Source: Bacillota bacterium
Lineage (GTDB): Bacteria > Bacillota_A > Clostridia > Peptostreptococcales > Anaerovoracaceae
Reading direction: 5' to 3'
Assembly (NCBI GenBank): GCA_017437925.1
Contig: JAFRWQ010000177.1
Coordinates: forward strand, 1-5,834
DNA length: 5,834 nt
Shown here: positions 1 to 5,740 of the stretch, piece after piece
Position numbering within the stretch: the stretch's first letter is position 1
How the letters are laid out: every line of letters starts with the position of its first letter
Made by a program: the position numbers and the translations under genes
The notes under the pieces: model-generated
Database searches by the model: none
Told to the model about the DNA's origin: nothing
What the model saw: the letters and a program-made list of their open reading frames with translations, nothing else

Positions 1-29
1 AAGCGGTGATACTTGGAAAATACGGGCAT
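1..29 (-). CDS. 5' end of an unidentified protein, cut by the window edge
   Basis: An ATG at 29-27 on the minus strand opens a frame reading MPVFSKYHR before the window ends. It is preceded by a good Shine-Dalgarno sequence, AAGGAG at 40-35, with 5 nt between it and the ATG, which is why I call a gene from only nine codons. It lies 111 nt downstream of the flavodoxin gene on the same strand, and no terminator is visible between them, so it may be the next gene of that cluster. Nothing can be said about its function. Confidence 0.55.
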
Positions 30-34
30 GGGTT

Positions 35-40
35 CTCCTT
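35..40 (-). promoter_or_regulatory. Ribosome binding site of the left-edge partial gene
   Basis: AAGGAG on the minus strand, 5 nt before the ATG at 29. It is the main support for a gene start here, because the coding part is otherwise cut off. Confidence 0.55.
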
Positions 41-140
41 GGGTCTGTGTACGGTTTATTAAGCTGCGGTTTTGATGATATGGACCGGGGCCTGCGTCTT
101 AAGCTTTGGGCATCGCTTTGACCCGGCTCTCAGGGGATCG

Positions 141-614
141 TTAAGGCTCGGGCTTGCGGCTGTTTTCGGGACCGGGAAGGTTCCTGAAAAACTCCGCCGC
201 GCCTTCGATCTCCTCTTTGGTCGGATGGCCCTTGGCCAGGCCTCCTACCAGTTTGAAGGGACCGAAGGTGTCGTAGCCCTGACACCTGTACTCGCCCAGC
301 TCGGGGCAGCCTTTGGCCAGAGTGACCTCCCTGATGCTCTTCAGGAACTCGCCTTTGGGCGCTCCGTGGGTGTAGACGAAGAACACCGGGACCCCTTCGG
401 GAAGATGCTCTTCCGCGAAAGCGACCAGCTGCTTCGCGAAGCCTCCGTAGTAGATCCCGGAGGCAAGGCCGATGCGGTCGTAGCCCGAAAGATCAAGGGT
501 CTTGGGATCCGTCACGTCGATAAGCTCTGTGTCTTCGCCTATGCCGGCCATGGCGTCGAGCAGCTTTTTCGTATTTCCGTGATGCTGAGAATAGTAGATC
601 ACTGCGGTCTTCAT
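141..614 (-). CDS. Flavodoxin-family protein
   Basis: A 157-residue protein with a single flavodoxin-like fold, presumably a soluble cytoplasmic FMN-binding electron carrier or oxidoreductase accessory protein. The N-terminus runs from a beta strand into a phosphate-binding loop (SQHHGNT, residues 9-15, in the context KTAVIYYS), as in flavodoxins. A second loop, SGIYYGGF (52-59), is where flavin-contacting residues are expected. GYDTFGPFK (113-121) and GGLAKGHP (124-131) resemble the conserved C-terminal part of short clostridial flavodoxin-like proteins (I believe the Flavodoxin_3 type, from memory). The start is the ATG at 614, 11 nt after AGGAGG at 631-626. A GTG four codons upstream falls inside that ribosome binding site and is unlikely. 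It follows the GNAT gene by 28 nt, so co-transcription is likely. The redox partner is unknown. The family call is firm; the function is not. Confidence 0.88.
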   Translation of the reverse strand: MKTAVIYYSQHHGNTKKLLDAMAGIGEDTELIDVTDPKTLDLSGYDRIGLASGIYYGGFAKQLVAFAEEHLPEGVPVFFVYTHGAPKGEFLKSIREVTLAKGCPELGEYRCQGYDTFGPFKLVGGLAKGHPTKEEIEGAAEFFRNLPGPENSRKPEP

Positions 615-625
615 AAGCCCGCTCA

Positions 626-631
626 CCTCCT
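626..631 (-). promoter_or_regulatory. Ribosome binding site deciding the flavodoxin start
   Basis: AGGAGG followed by TGAGC on the minus strand. It lies 11 nt before ATG 614 and overlaps the alternative in-frame GTG at 626-624, so it favours the shorter protein that begins MKTAVIYYS. Confidence 0.7.
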
Positions 632-642
632 GCTTCGCATTC

Positions 643-1140
643 TTATGATATGACGTCCTGCGCCGGGGCGGCTGAGAACGTTTTGACCATGACGTCGTAG
701 CAGAGGAAATCGCCGTTTTGGGTCTCGACCGTATGGTATTCGGTCTCCTTATACCCCCGCTTCAAATATATGCTTTTTGCAGGAAGGGAAACGTCCATCT
801 CCGCCGCCGGATAGTTTTTAGATATGATGTTTTCGGCCAGATCGAGCAGTGCCCTGCCGAAGCCCCTTCGCTGATACTCGGGAAGGACGAAGAGCCGGTT
901 TATGCAGCAGCCCTTAACGGTAACGGTGCCGACGGGATGTCCTTCGGTCTTGAGTATGTAAACCAGTCCGGCCGCGATATCTTCTGCGACCCGCTCGGTG
1001 CTGTGATGATCGCTGAAAAACTGCACGGCCCCGGCAGGATAGTAGCGGGGATAGACGCTCTTTATTACGGTCTGGGTGATCCTCATGACGTCATCGGCTT
1101 TATCCGGACCCGCAGGCACTATTTCATATTCCTTAAGCAT
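643..1140 (-). CDS. GNAT-family N-acetyltransferase
   Basis: A 165-residue single-domain protein of the GCN5-related acetyltransferase superfamily, which moves an acetyl group from acetyl-CoA to an amine. The hallmark motif A is clear: a hydrophobic strand (INRLFVLPEY, residues 80-89) followed by the pyrophosphate-binding turn QRRGFG (90-95) and a helix. A motif-B-like segment, YLKRGYKETE, lies at 125-134, the usual strand and helix near the acceptor site. Length is normal for a stand-alone GNAT. The substrate (small molecule, ribosomal protein or toxin) cannot be read from the sequence. The start is the ATG at 1140; its upstream DNA is purine-rich (AGAAAAGAAAGAAAAAGC) without a classic Shine-Dalgarno sequence, so translation may be modest. 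The gene ends 28 nt before the flavodoxin start. A 109-nt gap separates it from the kinase gene upstream, with no convincing promoter or terminator in it. Confidence 0.9.
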   Translation of the reverse strand: MLKEYEIVPAGPDKADDVMRITQTVIKSVYPRYYPAGAVQFFSDHHSTERVAEDIAAGLVYILKTEGHPVGTVTVKGCCINRLFVLPEYQRRGFGRALLDLAENIISKNYPAAEMDVSLPAKSIYLKRGYKETEYHTVETQNGDFLCYDVMVKTFSAAPAQDVIS

Positions 1141-1249
1141 GCTTTTTCTTTCTTTTCTAAGAGTATTCTGAGTTGTTTATTAATTCCGATCCGATGCGTA
1201 AGCCTTTCAGCGCTTTCCGGTACTGGTGGAATGACTTTTGCGGTCAAGT

Positions 1250-1780
1250 TTACCGTAAACCGAATACGGTCGACTCAATAGTTCCTTCAAAGTTTTCTTC
1301 GATCAGCGCGACCCTTTCCCCTCTGCTCAGGAAACCGTCCGCGTATTTTCTGTTGTCAGTCTTGAGATCTTCCGCGCGCAGCCTGGTATCAACAGCCCTT
1401 TTCTCTATGACCGACTCAAGACCCGAGATATCATCGAAATGAGCGTCTATGTACTCTTCGGTCATGGCAAGGCAGACGAAGCTGATATGGTCCAGATACT
1501 CCTCATCAAAACCGCTTCTCCAGTCGAAGGGCACATAGCAGCCTTCAACGATCAGGTTCTGGCGGTTTTCGACAGCGGTCTTTATTATCTCCCTGACTAT
1601 AGGCCAGAGATACGCGGTGAGGGCCCCGTCGTCCTCGGGGGTCAGGTCTGTGTTTCCGCTGCGTATGAGGCCCATCTTCAGGTGATCGATCGAAAGATAA
1701 GGGTACTTAAACCTCTCCAGCAGCTTCTGCGCCAGAAGGGTCTTCCCCGTATGGGAGGCTCCGGTGATGAGGATGATCAT
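1250..1780 (-). CDS. Small P-loop kinase-like protein
   Basis: A 176-residue protein beginning MIILITGASHTGKT, a Walker A loop (GASHTGKT, residues 7-14) directly at the N-terminus, as in adenylate-kinase-like and other small-molecule kinases. SIDHLKMG (30-37) puts an Asp at residue 32, where such kinases commonly bind substrate or Mg. LIVEG (76-80) is a hydrophobic strand ending in Glu, a plausible Walker-B-like position. The C-terminal half (about 120-160) is rich in Arg, Lys, Asp and Glu and could form the lid. The phosphate acceptor is unknown; a nucleotide, a sugar phosphate or another small molecule are all possible. The start is the ATG at 1780 because the P-loop follows at once; there is no strong Shine-Dalgarno sequence. 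It lies 52 nt after mnmA, so it probably shares that transcript. The NTP-binding fold is certain; the reaction is not. Confidence 0.85.
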   Translation of the reverse strand: MIILITGASHTGKTLLAQKLLERFKYPYLSIDHLKMGLIRSGNTDLTPEDDGALTAYLWPIVREIIKTAVENRQNLIVEGCYVPFDWRSGFDEEYLDHISFVCLAMTEEYIDAHFDDISGLESVIEKRAVDTRLRAEDLKTDNRKYADGFLSRGERVALIEENFEGTIESTVFGLR

Positions 1781-1832
1781 AGTCTCGCATCAAGTCTTAA
1801 CTTACACTTTTAATGTTGTCCGGATCATGGCG

Positions 1833-2903
1833 TCAGAAGGCCCCGGATATTATGCCTCCGCCTATGACCCGGTCTTCGTCATCGTAGAACACCGCCGACT
1901 GCCCGGGTGCGGGAGCCCTTACCGGCTCTTCAAAGGACACCCTGACCGCATCCTTGTCAGCCTTGGAGATGACAGCCCTCTGCCCGGCGTGCTGATAGCG
2001 TATCTTGACCGTGCAGGAGAGGCCCTCCCCCACTTCAAGCCCCGCTATGCTCATGAAATCGCAGTCTCTGCACAGTAAAGAATTACGGTAAAGCGACCGC
2101 TCATCGCCCAGCACAACTTCGTTGCTTTCGGGCCTTATCTCAATGACGTAGGCGGGATATCCCAGGGCTATGCCCAGACCCTTCCTCTGGCCGACCGTAT
2201 AGTGGATTATGCCCTTATGCTTCCCCAGGACCTTCCCCGAGGCGTCTACGAAGAGCCCCTCTCCCGCGGAAGCCGCCCCCGCCGTCTTCTCGATGTAGTC
2301 GGCGTAGCTCCCGTCGGTCACGAAGCAGACCTCCTGCGAATCGGGCTTTGAGGCGACCGAAAGGCCCGCCTCCTCAGCGATCTTCCTGACCTCGCTCTTT
2401 GGAAGATCGCCCAAAGGCATCAGCGTCGCCGCCAGCTGCTCCTGCGTCAGCTTGTAAAGCATGTAGGTCTGGTCCTTCTCGGCGAACTTCGCCCTTTTGA
2501 CCGTGTACCTTCCGTTGTCCAGCTTTACCACCGAGGCGTAATGGCCGGTAGCGATGTACTTTGCGCCTATCACCTTCGCGTAGAACAGCAGCCTGTCCCA
2601 CTTGACATAGCGGTTGCATTCTATGCAGGGATTGGGAGTCATGCCCCGCAGATACTCGCTCGAAAAGGGTTCCACGACGCATTTTTGAAAAGCAAGGGCG
2701 CTGTTGACCGGGAAAAAGTCTATGCCTATCTGGCGGGCGGCGGTCCTTGCGTCATCGATATCGCAGCAGCGGCTCTCGGACCCGTCTTCGGCCTGCCAGG
2801 TGCGCAGAGTAGCCCCCACGACCTCATACCCGGCCTTCTTAAGGAGCAGCGCCGCTACGGCGCTGTCCACTCCGCCGGACATCCCGACCAGGACCTTCTC
2901 CAT
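1833..2903 (-). CDS. mnmA: tRNA 2-thiouridine(34) synthase MnmA
   Basis: A 356-residue protein, the usual length for MnmA, which thiolates the wobble uridine U34 of tRNAs for Lys, Glu and Gln. It adenylates the uracil with ATP and transfers sulfur from a persulfide supplied by a cysteine desulfurase relay. Seen here: the PP-loop SGGVDS at residues 9-14; NPCIECN at 91-97 with the expected catalytic Cys93; GHY at 120-122; and DSQEVCFV at 188-195 with the persulfide-carrying Cys193. GQRKGLG (238-244) lies in the central domain, and the C-terminal beta domain ends GGGIISGAF. I chose the ATG at 2903 because AGAGG at 2916-2912 lies 8 nt upstream and MEKVLVGMSGG is the normal MnmA beginning. An in-frame start at 2951 would add 16 unusual residues. 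An extended -10 promoter lies upstream, and the P-loop kinase gene follows after 52 nt. Confidence 0.97.
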   Translation of the reverse strand: MEKVLVGMSGGVDSAVAALLLKKAGYEVVGATLRTWQAEDGSESRCCDIDDARTAARQIGIDFFPVNSALAFQKCVVEPFSSEYLRGMTPNPCIECNRYVKWDRLLFYAKVIGAKYIATGHYASVVKLDNGRYTVKRAKFAEKDQTYMLYKLTQEQLAATLMPLGDLPKSEVRKIAEEAGLSVASKPDSQEVCFVTDGSYADYIEKTAGAASAGEGLFVDASGKVLGKHKGIIHYTVGQRKGLGIALGYPAYVIEIRPESNEVVLGDERSLYRNSLLCRDCDFMSIAGLEVGEGLSCTVKIRYQHAGQRAVISKADKDAVRVSFEEPVRAPAPGQSAVFYDDEDRVIGGGIISGAF

Positions 2904-2982
2904 GCCTCTCACCTCTTCCCTTCCGTTGATCAAGCAGGGGCGCCCTGCCACTTAGATCGGTATACGCCGCGCTCTATTTAAG

Positions 2983-2991
2983 ATTATACCA
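2983..2991 (-). promoter_or_regulatory. Extended -10 promoter for mnmA and the following genes
   Basis: On the minus strand TGG TATAAT (2991-2983) is a perfect extended -10 element. No good -35 box is found at 16-18 nt spacing, because that stretch is the 3' arm and T-tract of the aquaporin terminator; an extended -10 can work without one. Transcription would start near 2976 and give a leader of about 73 nt before the mnmA ATG at 2903. Confidence 0.6.
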
Positions 2992-2993
2992 CA

Positions 2994-3026
2994 TAAAATA
3001 AAAAACCCGTTGAGAATTCAACGGGT
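2994..3026 (-). terminator. Intrinsic terminator of the aquaporin gene
   Basis: A perfect 9-bp stem (3005-3013 paired with 3018-3026; ACCCGTTGA with TCAACGGGT) closes a 4-nt loop. Read on the minus strand it is followed by TTTTTTATTTTA, a typical rho-independent terminator tail. On the plus strand no T-run follows, so it acts for minus-strand transcription only. It lies 67 nt beyond the aquaporin stop codon. Confidence 0.85.
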
Positions 3027-3092
3027 CAATGATAAAGCTGACTGTTCGGGCGGAGCCGTCATGAGGATCCGAAGCGTCAGGCCAGCCGTCCT

Positions 3093-3782
3093 TTATTTCT
3101 TCTCCAGATAAGGATAGACGATCGCGGCGAGGGCTGCGCCTGCCAGGGGACCGACGATGAAGACCCAGAGGGCGCCTAAGGGATCGGAATTGCCGTTCAT
3201 GGCCGCGATGACCGCGGGAGCGACGGAGCGGCTGGGGTTGACGCTGGTTCCGGTGAGGCCGATGCCGAAGATGTGGACGAAGGTCAGGGTGAGGCCGATG
3301 ATCAGGCCTCCGAAGGATCCGTGCTTGAACTTCTCGGAGGTCACTCCCTGGATGGTCATCAGGAAGATGAAGGTGAGGACGATCTCGACGAGAAGGCCGG
3401 CCATGGCGTTCCCGTTGACGCCGGCGAGGCCGTTGCTTCCCAGGCCGCCGGTCCTGTCGGTGACATTGCCGAGGCCGAAGATCAGGGCGAGGAGGCCGGA
3501 GCCGATGAAGGCGCCTATGACCTGGTAGATCCAGTACATTACCGCATCCTTGCTCGAGATCTTTTTGCGCATGAGCATCGCGAGAGTGACCGCGGCGTTG
3601 AAGTGGCCGCCGGAGATGTTGCCAACGCAGTAGGCCATGGCGACTACCGAGAGACCGAAGGCGAGAGCAGTGAGTATATAGCCTCCGCCGTTGTCGGAAT
3701 CGCAGCCGACCAGCATGGCGGTGCCGCAGCCCATAAATACGAGGACGCAGGTACCGATGAGTTCGGAAAGATATTTCTTCAT
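3093..3782 (-). CDS. AqpZ-like aquaporin with altered NPA motifs
   Basis: A 229-residue MIP-family channel, the usual length for bacterial aquaporins, with about six hydrophobic segments plus two half-helices in the cytoplasmic membrane. It is closer to water-specific AqpZ than to glycerol facilitators: TALAFGLSVVAMAYCVG and SGGHFNAAVT match the AqpZ layout, and the four selectivity-filter positions, judged against AqpZ from memory, read Phe42, His170, Thr179 and Arg185, the water-selective set. The odd feature is both pore signatures: the first is Asn62-Ala-Ala instead of NPA, and the second is Asn182-Pro-Ser followed by Arg185. Both Asn residues survive, so conduction is plausible. I chose the ATG at 3782 because AAAGGAG lies 10 nt upstream and MKKYLSELIGT is the normal start; an earlier in-frame start would fall upstream of the predicted transcription start. 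It has its own promoter and terminator. The substrate is inferred. Confidence 0.93.
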   Translation of the reverse strand: MKKYLSELIGTCVLVFMGCGTAMLVGCDSDNGGGYILTALAFGLSVVAMAYCVGNISGGHFNAAVTLAMLMRKKISSKDAVMYWIYQVIGAFIGSGLLALIFGLGNVTDRTGGLGSNGLAGVNGNAMAGLLVEIVLTFIFLMTIQGVTSEKFKHGSFGGLIIGLTLTFVHIFGIGLTGTSVNPSRSVAPAVIAAMNGNSDPLGALWVFIVGPLAGAALAAIVYPYLEKK

Positions 3783-3825
3783 GAGAGTAAGACTCCTTTC
3801 TAATGAATACAGTATTGCTGAAAAA

Positions 3826-3854
3826 AGAATAACGCATACATATTTGTTAGTCAA
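3826..3854 (-). promoter_or_regulatory. Sigma-A-type promoter of the aquaporin gene
   Basis: On the minus strand TTGACT (3854-3849) and TATTCT (3831-3826) are separated by exactly 17 nt, in AT-rich DNA. Transcription would start near 3819, giving a leader of about 37 nt that contains the AAAGGAG ribosome binding site (3799-3793). Confidence 0.7.
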
Positions 3855-3910
3855 GGAGCGGCGCATAGGCAGTCTTTGATACTTTCAAACCTAAGGCCTT
3901 CTTAAAACTT

Positions 3911-4312
3911 TTGCCATCCGTTGGACATTTGTTGGACAGGACGTTTTACACTTTAAGTGTGAAAAGCGGAGGCGGCACCTCCCGCGACTTTGCCCGCCTC
4001 ATCGCGTGCAGCAGCATCAGCGACAGCTGCGATGACCTCGCCGGCGATGCGATGTGCGGCACCCCCGAGGAAAAGAGAGAGCTTTGCGCCGAGACCGAAG
4101 AGGTGCTCAGCGACCCCCGCTTCGAGAACTTCCTGGGGAATATGAGCGAGCAGGAGCGCCTGGACATGATAAAGGAAGGCCCCGAGGTCCTGCGCGCCGC
4201 CTGGATATCGCACAAGGAAAGCAATCCCCTGCAGGCGGAAGATCCTGCCGCTGAAGGCCCGGAAAACGAAGAATATCTTCCCGAGAGCGTGAGCTCCCCC
4301 ATGCCGAACTGA
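3911..4312 (+). CDS. Small acidic four-cysteine protein, function unknown
   Basis: I do not recognise this protein. From about 3966 to the stop the frame has very strong G/C third-position preference and few rare codons, which is good evidence of coding. The product is acidic, with four Cys at residues 33, 40, 49 and 59 (numbered from the TTG at 3911), a likely helical middle (FLGNMSEQERLDMI, 74-87) and an acidic, Pro-rich C-terminal tail from about 108. No signal peptide or membrane segment is visible. The start is uncertain. The TTG at 3911 gives 133 residues, but its first 17 codons lack the coding bias and overlap operator-like repeats. GTG 3959 gives 117 residues, and ATG 4052 would remove two of the four Cys. 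None has a good ribosome binding site, so a gene that has lost its 5' end is possible. A strong terminator follows 37 nt after the stop. Confidence 0.55.
   Translation: MPSVGHLLDRTFYTLSVKSGGGTSRDFARLIACSSISDSCDDLAGDAMCGTPEEKRELCAETEEVLSDPRFENFLGNMSEQERLDMIKEGPEVLRAAWISHKESNPLQAEDPAAEGPENEEYLPESVSSPMPN
3920..3964 (+). promoter_or_regulatory. Operator-like repeats before the small acidic gene
   Basis: Two structures lie side by side. GTTGGACA occurs at 3920-3927 and again at 3931-3938, exactly 11 bp apart, about one helical turn. Next comes an inverted repeat with perfect 6-bp arms ACACTT and AAGTGT around one T (3948-3960), extending with one mismatch per side to 3944-3964. Such patterns often mark regulator binding. 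No consensus promoter is clear in the same stretch, so the regulatory role is inference. They overlap the upstream start option of the small acidic gene. Confidence 0.4.
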
Positions 4313-4349
4313 GCGGACAGGCGCCCTAAAAAAAGAACGAACGCGACAG

Positions 4350-4385
4350 AAAAGCCCCTGAGACCCGAAAGTTTCAGGGGCTTTT
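4350..4385 (+). terminator. Strong intrinsic terminator between convergent genes
   Basis: A 15-bp stem (4350-4364 with 4371-4385, one G-U pair, core GCCCCTGA/TCAGGGGC) closes a 6-nt CCGAAA loop. On the plus strand it ends in TTTTTCGTTTT. The A-rich left arm gives only four T residues on the minus strand, so it should end the plus-strand small gene well and the convergent SLH gene less well. Confidence 0.88.
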
Positions 4386-4447
4386 TCGTTTTGTCCGCTT
4401 ACATTTGATCAGGCTTAAAGGCCGTTTCTTTTAAGCTCCGGCCCGCC

Positions 4448-5568
4448 TTATTCGTACTGCTCCCAGCCGGGCGTTTCCCTGAGCTCCGTCCATTTCTCCG
4501 GACCCCCGTAATTCCTGGTGAATCTGTGGCTGTTGGTGGCTTCCTGCACATCGAGATAATACCACTTTCCGGGGTCCGCGTTGTCCGGCCACTCGGTCAT
4601 GCCGGGCAGCATATCGCCCGTGCTCTGCAGCTTCCTGTCGAGCACTCTGTTGAGCAGCGCCATGGCCTCAGCCCGGGTGATGTTGGCCTCGGGATGGACG
4701 AGTCCGTCGGACATGCCCAGGATGTAGGCGTAGTGATCCCTGCGGTTCAGATCGTCCCGGACCTGCTCGACAGGCTCGTCGTCATCTTCGGGCTCGTCGT
4801 CATCCGCGGGGCCTGACGGCTCATCGGGCGTCACCGGATCGGCGCCTCCGGTCTCCTTTGTGATCTTCAGCCAGCCGTCTGTCACGGTGAAGTTTACCTT
4901 GACGCTCTCGTCATCATAGAAGAATTTGTCCGGGTCCAGATCCATCTGATAAGTGTCGGGTTCAGTTCCTTTTGCTTCGGCTTCACTGTCATACCTGACG
5001 AGCTCCGGGTCGAACAGCTTATCGTCACATGATGCCTTATATCCCGTGACGCTGTGTTCCTCGCCGTCGTATGTAACCTCAGCCGTGTTGCCGGTGACAG
5101 TGACCTCAAGGACAGGTTTCTCGGAAGCCGTCACTACGGCGCTGGCGCCGGCCACAACAGGGGAGTTGGGATCCCGCGGATCCGTTCCGGTCACCGTGAC
5201 CGTGTTCTCGAACGAACCGGCTTCTACATCGTTCTGGGTCACTGTATAGGTGTAGGTTACCGTATTGCCTTTTTCCGGCTCCAGATCAAAGGAAGCCGGG
5301 ATCGATTCCTCGGGCATAAGTTCGTCTTCCAGGGTGATGCCGGTCACCCGTACGTTGCCGGTGTTTTTACTGTGACCGTATAGGTGACCCTATCGCCGGC
5401 CTTCACACCGCTCGCCGGGTCGGCTGATTTCGTGACCTTCAGTTCGGCGTATGCCTCGCCGGTCTCCCCCTCAGCGAAAGCCGCAGCGGGCAGAAGGCTC
5501 AGTATCAACAGGAACGAGATGAGCAGCGAAGCGCTGCGCTTTAAGGTCTTACTGAGATCTGTGTTCAT
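4448..5568 (-). pseudogene. Secreted SLH-domain surface protein, frameshifted
   Basis: Two frames together encode one protein of 373 residues if a single base is restored. Frame one starts at ATG 5568 (AAGGAG 9 nt upstream) and stops after 74 codons at 5344; the rest lies in another frame ending at 4448. The junction is a run of five A on the minus strand (5368-5364): VTVK is followed by TPATYG and stop, but one extra A gives VTVKNTGNVRVTGITL, the normal DUF11-type sequence. Order in the restored protein: signal peptide 1-32 (basic start, LLISFLLILSLLPAAA, cleavage after AFA), DUF11-like beta domain about 42-148, MBG-like domain about 153-237 (AEVTYDGEEHSVTGY), Asp/Glu/Pro linker 242-270, one full SLH unit about 274-310 (DHYAYILGMSDG and NITRAEAMALL), and a C-terminal KWYYLDVQEATNSH region. 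It is probably exported and held at the cell wall by SLH binding to wall polysaccharide. As written, only a 74-residue secreted fragment would be made. Confidence 0.85.
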
Positions 5569-5641
5569 GACGTTTTTCTCCTTAACTGTATGCGCGATGC
5601 GCAGGGAAACGGCAAAAACAAAATAAATGTTTAATGTAAGG

Positions 5642-5669
5642 ACCATAATTAAACGGTATTCATTATGGT
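5642..5669. promoter_or_regulatory. Dyad upstream of the SLH gene, possible operator
   Basis: Perfect 8-bp inverted arms, ACCATAAT (5642-5649) and ATTATGGT (5662-5669), lie 20 bp apart from start to start, about two helical turns, with a 12-nt centre. The dyad is in AT-rich DNA 74-101 nt before the SLH start codon, where a promoter is expected; on the minus strand the right arm contains CATAAT, close to a -10 box, and TTGATC begins one base beyond. I found no -35/-10 pair at good spacing. A binding site for a dimeric regulator is the likeliest reading. Confidence 0.4.
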
Positions 5670-5740
5670 GATCAACAACAATACAAAATCATAGAAAACC
5701 GCAGAAAGTACAAAACAAATATCGGCGGCGGGAGAATTGG

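Noticed and set aside
72..653. A long plus-strand open frame opposite the flavodoxin gene.
   Set aside because: It mirrors the well-supported flavodoxin frame, has no recognisable domain, and its openness follows from the codon bias of the true gene on the other strand.
1248..1260. A perfect 6-bp-arm palindrome (GTTTAC C GTAAAC) over the end of the kinase-like gene.
   Set aside because: It partly lies in the coding sequence and stop codon, is short, and has no T-tract, so neither a terminator nor an operator is supported.
2934..2948. A 6-bp stem with a 3-nt loop (GCAGGG GCG CCCTGC) in the mnmA leader, considered as a riboswitch or attenuator.
   Set aside because: It is a lone short hairpin with no T-tract, no alternative pairing partner and no known riboswitch core.
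2974..3837. A 287-codon minus-strand frame overlapping the aquaporin gene.
   Set aside because: Its product is dominated by Arg, His and Pro, typical of an out-of-frame reading of a GC-rich gene; the aquaporin frame has clear family motifs, a ribosome binding site and a promoter.
3946..4302. Minus-strand frames opposite the small acidic gene.
   Set aside because: The plus frame has much stronger third-position G/C preference and is followed by a terminator in the right orientation; the minus frames have no ribosome binding site or recognisable motif.
4412..4437. An inverted repeat GCTTAAA/TTTAAGC just past the SLH stop codon, considered as that gene's terminator.
   Set aside because: The stem is AT-rich and not followed by a T-run on either strand; the nearby hairpin at 4350-4385 is a far better terminator.
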